Assembly: GCF_003627075.1 (NCBI RefSeq)
Contig: NZ_CP032630.1
Span: 496,001 to 560,000 of the forward strand
Direction of reading: 5' to 3'
Source of the DNA: Protaetiibacter intestinalis
GTDB taxonomy: Bacteria > Actinomycetota > Actinomycetes > Actinomycetales > Microbacteriaceae
Length of the DNA stretch: 64,000 nucleotides
Shown: positions 62,010 to 64,000 of the stretch, piece after piece
Layout of the letters: every line of letters starts with the position of its first letter
Position numbering within the stretch: position 1 is the first letter of the stretch
Translations under genes and position numbers: made by a program
Notes under the pieces: model-generated
What the model saw: the letters and a program-made list of their open reading frames with translations, nothing else
Told to the model about the DNA's origin: nothing
The model's database searches: none

Positions 62010-62594
62010 ATGTCCGCTGTCGCCGAAGCCCCCGAGCTCGAGACCGTCAACCTGCAGAACGGCCTCTCCTGCTCGATCCCCGCCGACTCCCCGCTCGCGA
62101 AGCTGCTGCGCAGCAAGCGCACCTGGACCGGTCCGAGCGCCCAGGAGCGCCTCGGCATCCTGCGCCGCGCGAAGTCGGTCGCCATCGTGGGCGCCTCGCC
62201 GAACCCGGCGCGCTCCTCGTACTTCGTCGCCACCTACCTGCAGCAGTCGAGCGACTACGACCTGTACTTCGTGAACCCGAACGCGACCGAGATCCTCGGG
62301 CAGCCCGTGTACAAGTCGCTCGCCGATCTGCCCGTGGTGCCCGACATCGTGGATGTCTTCCGCCGCGGCAGCGACATCCCCTCCGTCATCGACGACGTCG
62401 TCGCGATCGGCGCGAAGACGATCTGGGTGCAGCTCGGCATCTGGAACGAGGAGGCCGCCTACTACGGCGAGTCGAAGGGCCTCACCGTGGTGATGGACCG
62501 CTGCATCAAGGTGGAGCACGCGCGCTTCAACGGCGGGCTGCACCTGCTCGGCTTCGACACCGGGCAGATCACCTCGCGCAAGACGATCCGCTGA
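62010..62594 (+). CDS. CoA-binding-domain protein (YccU-type)
   Basis: A 194-residue protein with a CoA-binding Rossmann-like fold: 'SVAIVGASPNPARSSYFVATYLQ' in parts, 'DLYFVNPNATEILGQPVYKSLADLP', 'DIVDVFRRGSDIPSVIDDVVAIGAKTIWVQLGI' in parts, and 'VVMDRCIKVEHAR'. It lies 4 bases after metY, a pairing common in actinobacteria. The N-terminal 45 residues extend beyond the usual YccU size. Its role is unknown; acyl-CoA or nucleotide binding is a family expectation. Confidence 0.9.
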   Translation: MSAVAEAPELETVNLQNGLSCSIPADSPLAKLLRSKRTWTGPSAQERLGILRRAKSVAIVGASPNPARSSYFVATYLQQSSDYDLYFVNPNATEILGQPVYKSLADLPVVPDIVDVFRRGSDIPSVIDDVVAIGAKTIWVQLGIWNEEAAYYGESKGLTVVMDRCIKVEHARFNGGLHLLGFDTGQITSRKTIR

Positions 62595-62603
62595 GGCGCG
62601 AGG

Positions 62604-63113
62604 TCACAGCGCGGGGGCGCTGACCTCGTTGCGTGCGCCGTTGTCGGTCACCGAGCCGAGGCGGCCGCCCGCCGACACCTCGTTGTCGTTTCCGTCGAAG
62701 ACGAGCGAGCCGATGCCGGCCGAGCTCGTCACCTCGTTGCGGTCGCCCGCGATCGTCACGGCGCCGATGAGGCCCGACTCGACGTCGTTGTCCTGGCCCT
62801 CGATCGACAGCGTGCCGAGCGAGGCGGCCGTCACCTCGAGGCCGTCGCCGCGCACGACGAGGGCGCCGACATCGCCGGCCACCACCTCGATGTCCTGCCC
62901 CTGCACCGTGAGGGTGTCGCAGTCGCCGATGACGTGATCGCCCGGCTGGTCGATCACGAGCTCGCCGTCGCATCCGCCGGGCGCCTCGGGCGCGAGCGTC
63001 TCGCCGGGCTCGAGCGTCGACCCCTGTTCGGGCACGATCGGCGGCAGCACGACGCATCCGCCGAGTGCGAGGGCGGCGAGCAGCAGCACGGGGGCGGCGG
63101 CGCGGCGCGACAT
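62604..63113 (-). CDS. DUF3060-type lipoprotein
   Basis: A 169-residue lipoprotein. The signal peptide ends in the lipobox 'LALGGC' (L-G-G-C). The mature part is a beta-solenoid-like run of short repeats of the type 'VQGQDIEVVAGDVGALVVRGDGLEV', 'IEGQDNDVESGLIGAVTIAGDRNEVTSSAGIGSLVF', 'NDNEVSAGG', which fits DUF3060. It should sit on the outer face of the membrane. The start ATG overlaps the stop of the next gene on the minus strand by one base (TGATG), so they form a pair. Function unknown. Confidence 0.85.
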   Translation of the reverse strand: MSRRAAAPVLLLAALALGGCVVLPPIVPEQGSTLEPGETLAPEAPGGCDGELVIDQPGDHVIGDCDTLTVQGQDIEVVAGDVGALVVRGDGLEVTAASLGTLSIEGQDNDVESGLIGAVTIAGDRNEVTSSAGIGSLVFDGNDNEVSAGGRLGSVTDNGARNEVSAPAL

Positions 63114-64000
63114 CAACCCACCCGGGTGAGCAGCCACACCGTCATGTTGGAGGCGGAGCCGCCGACGCACGTCTGGTAGTAGCCGTCGTAGCCGGCCGGC
63201 ACCGCGGATGCGTCGCTGCCGTAGGCGAGTCCGCCGACGCGGCCCGCCACCTGGAAGCTGCCATAGCCGGGGATGTCGACGCGCGCGCCCGTGCCGAGGC
63301 CCGACCAGGCGCGCCCGCCGCACGACCAGTGCTCGGCCGCGTAGAAGGCGCCGCCCAGGTAGGCGGCGATGTTCGCGAAGTTCACCGAGCCGCGGCACGC
63401 GTCGACCTCCGCCTGGCCGCCCGTCGTCCAGATGCTCTCGACGTACGGGCCGATCGCCTGCACCCGGCCGGTGCCCGCGGCGACGGTGCGTCCGGCCGCC
63501 TGCTGCGCCGCAAGCTGCGCGGCGCGGGCCGCCGCCTCGGCGGCGAGCCTCGCCTGCTCGGCCTCCCACGCGGCGACGGCCGCGTCGAGCCGCTCGACCC
63601 CCTGGCCGAGGCGCTCGACGAGCGCGGCCGAGCCGCCGTCGGAGGCGCCCTCGACCCCGCCGCCCAGCGCGGCGAGCAGCCGCACCCGCTCGGCCCCCGC
63701 CTCCGCGGCGGCGATGTCGGCGGCGAGCGCCTCCCGCGCGGACTCGTCGAGCACGTGCCCGGCCGCGGCGGCGTGGGCGGTGCGGGCCGCCTCGGTCGCC
63801 TCGCGCAGGGCGGCGACGGGGTCGGATGCCGTGGACGCCGTGGCGACGGCGGGCGCGGCGGGCGTCGTGAAGGCGACCGGCTCGAGGCGATCGGCCCCGG
63901 CATCCGCCGCACCGAAACCGCCCACCGCCACCGCGACAGCGGCACCGAGGACGAGCGCGCGTGCGGCGTGCCCGTGGACCTTCGGCGCGACGACCGGCGC
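63113..64000 (-). CDS. secreted coiled-coil protein, 5' end beyond the window
   Basis: The frame stays open to the right edge, so the start is outside. A signal peptide is visible in the last 23 codons of the window ('RALVLGAAVAVAVGGFG' then 'AADA'). A long Ala-rich helical part follows ('AREALAADIAAAEAGAERV' and 'EAEQARLAAEAAARAAQLAAQQA'), then a folded C-terminal domain with cysteines in 'DACRGSVNFANIAAY', 'HWSCGGRAW', 'YYQTCVGG'. It is probably exported and may be a cell-surface protein; no catalytic motif is evident. It is co-transcribed with the DUF3060 lipoprotein. Confidence 0.78.
   Translation of the reverse strand, partial: APVVAPKVHGHAARALVLGAAVAVAVGGFGAADAGADRLEPVAFTTPAAPAVATASTASDPVAALREATEAARTAHAAAAGHVLDESAREALAADIAAAEAGAERVRLLAALGGGVEGASDGGSAALVERLGQGVERLDAAVAAWEAEQARLAAEAAARAAQLAAQQAAGRTVAAGTGRVQAIGPYVESIWTTGGQAEVDACRGSVNFANIAAYLGGAFYAAEHWSCGGRAWSGLGTGARVDIPGYGSFQVAGRVGGLAYGSDASAVPAGYDGYYQTCVGGSASNMTVWLLTRVG

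Overview
The window reads as chromosomal DNA of a high-GC Gram-positive actinobacterium, most likely a member of the Microbacteriaceae or a close relative. The reasons are the very GC-rich, GAC/GCC/CTC-biased codons of the right half, frequent GTG starts with 4-base stop/start overlaps, an actinobacterial protein O-mannosyltransferase beside rsmI, an ispE-ksgA-tatD-metG block in the order known from Mycobacterium, a LAXTG-like cell-wall sorting signal, and many copies of the hexamer GGATGC/GCATCC in the right-hand part. No rRNA gene, CRISPR array or prophage was seen; one tRNA was found.

Region 1 (1-22 kb) is accessory DNA of visibly lower GC. It starts with the tail of an Lrp/AsnC regulator. 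A tightly packed, twelve-gene minus-strand array follows (238-11057): haloperoxidase-type hydrolase, mandelate-racemase-like enolase-superfamily protein, TehA/SLAC1-type channel, SnoaL-like protein, aquaporin, royal-jelly/Yellow-type beta-propeller, quinone oxidoreductase, GlcG/HbpS-like protein, LVIVD beta-propeller, pyruvate oxidase PoxB, a DUF302 protein and a cupin. I cannot match this set to a named pathway. Next come an MmyB-type ligand-binding protein with no HTH, a bacterial topoisomerase IB, a zinc-less alcohol dehydrogenase, a cNMP-binding/thioredoxin-reductase-like fusion and an FUSC-type transporter. The region ends with the most unusual locus, 18049-21904: two paralogous, catalytically eroded tyrosine-recombinase-like proteins translationally coupled to a 596-residue DDE transposase, directly before tRNA-Gln(TTG). 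The composition change coincides with that tRNA, so the left part is probably an island.

Region 2 (22.1-27.0 kb) carries a nucleoside hydrolase divergent from a MarR regulator, a CPBP membrane protease, a LAXTG-like surface protein and a DUF4012 protein, with clear hairpin terminators and a REP-like repeat.

Region 3 (27.2-41.0 kb) is an exopolysaccharide locus. A lower-GC block of overlapping plus-strand genes (three glycosyltransferases, hexapeptide acyltransferase, pyruvyltransferase, flippase, polymerase) makes, decorates, exports and polymerises the repeat unit. A minus-strand block encodes a Wzc-type tyrosine kinase, its LMW phosphatase and an Asp-box membrane protein. A GC-rich plus-strand block supplies UDP-glucuronate (Ugd), its epimerase and the initiating phosphoglycosyltransferase.

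Region 4 (41-64 kb) is mostly core genome: TMEM175 channel, VanZ, VOC and WYL proteins, an SDR, a repeat-bearing membrane protein, an ABC-F ATPase, SulP plus ArsR, then ispE, ksgA, tatD and metG, rsmI and pmt, alr and ddl, O-acetylhomoserine sulfhydrylase, a CoA-binding protein, a DUF3060 lipoprotein and a secreted protein cut by the window edge. Palindromic REP-like repeats recur here, one of them inside the ABC-F coding sequence.
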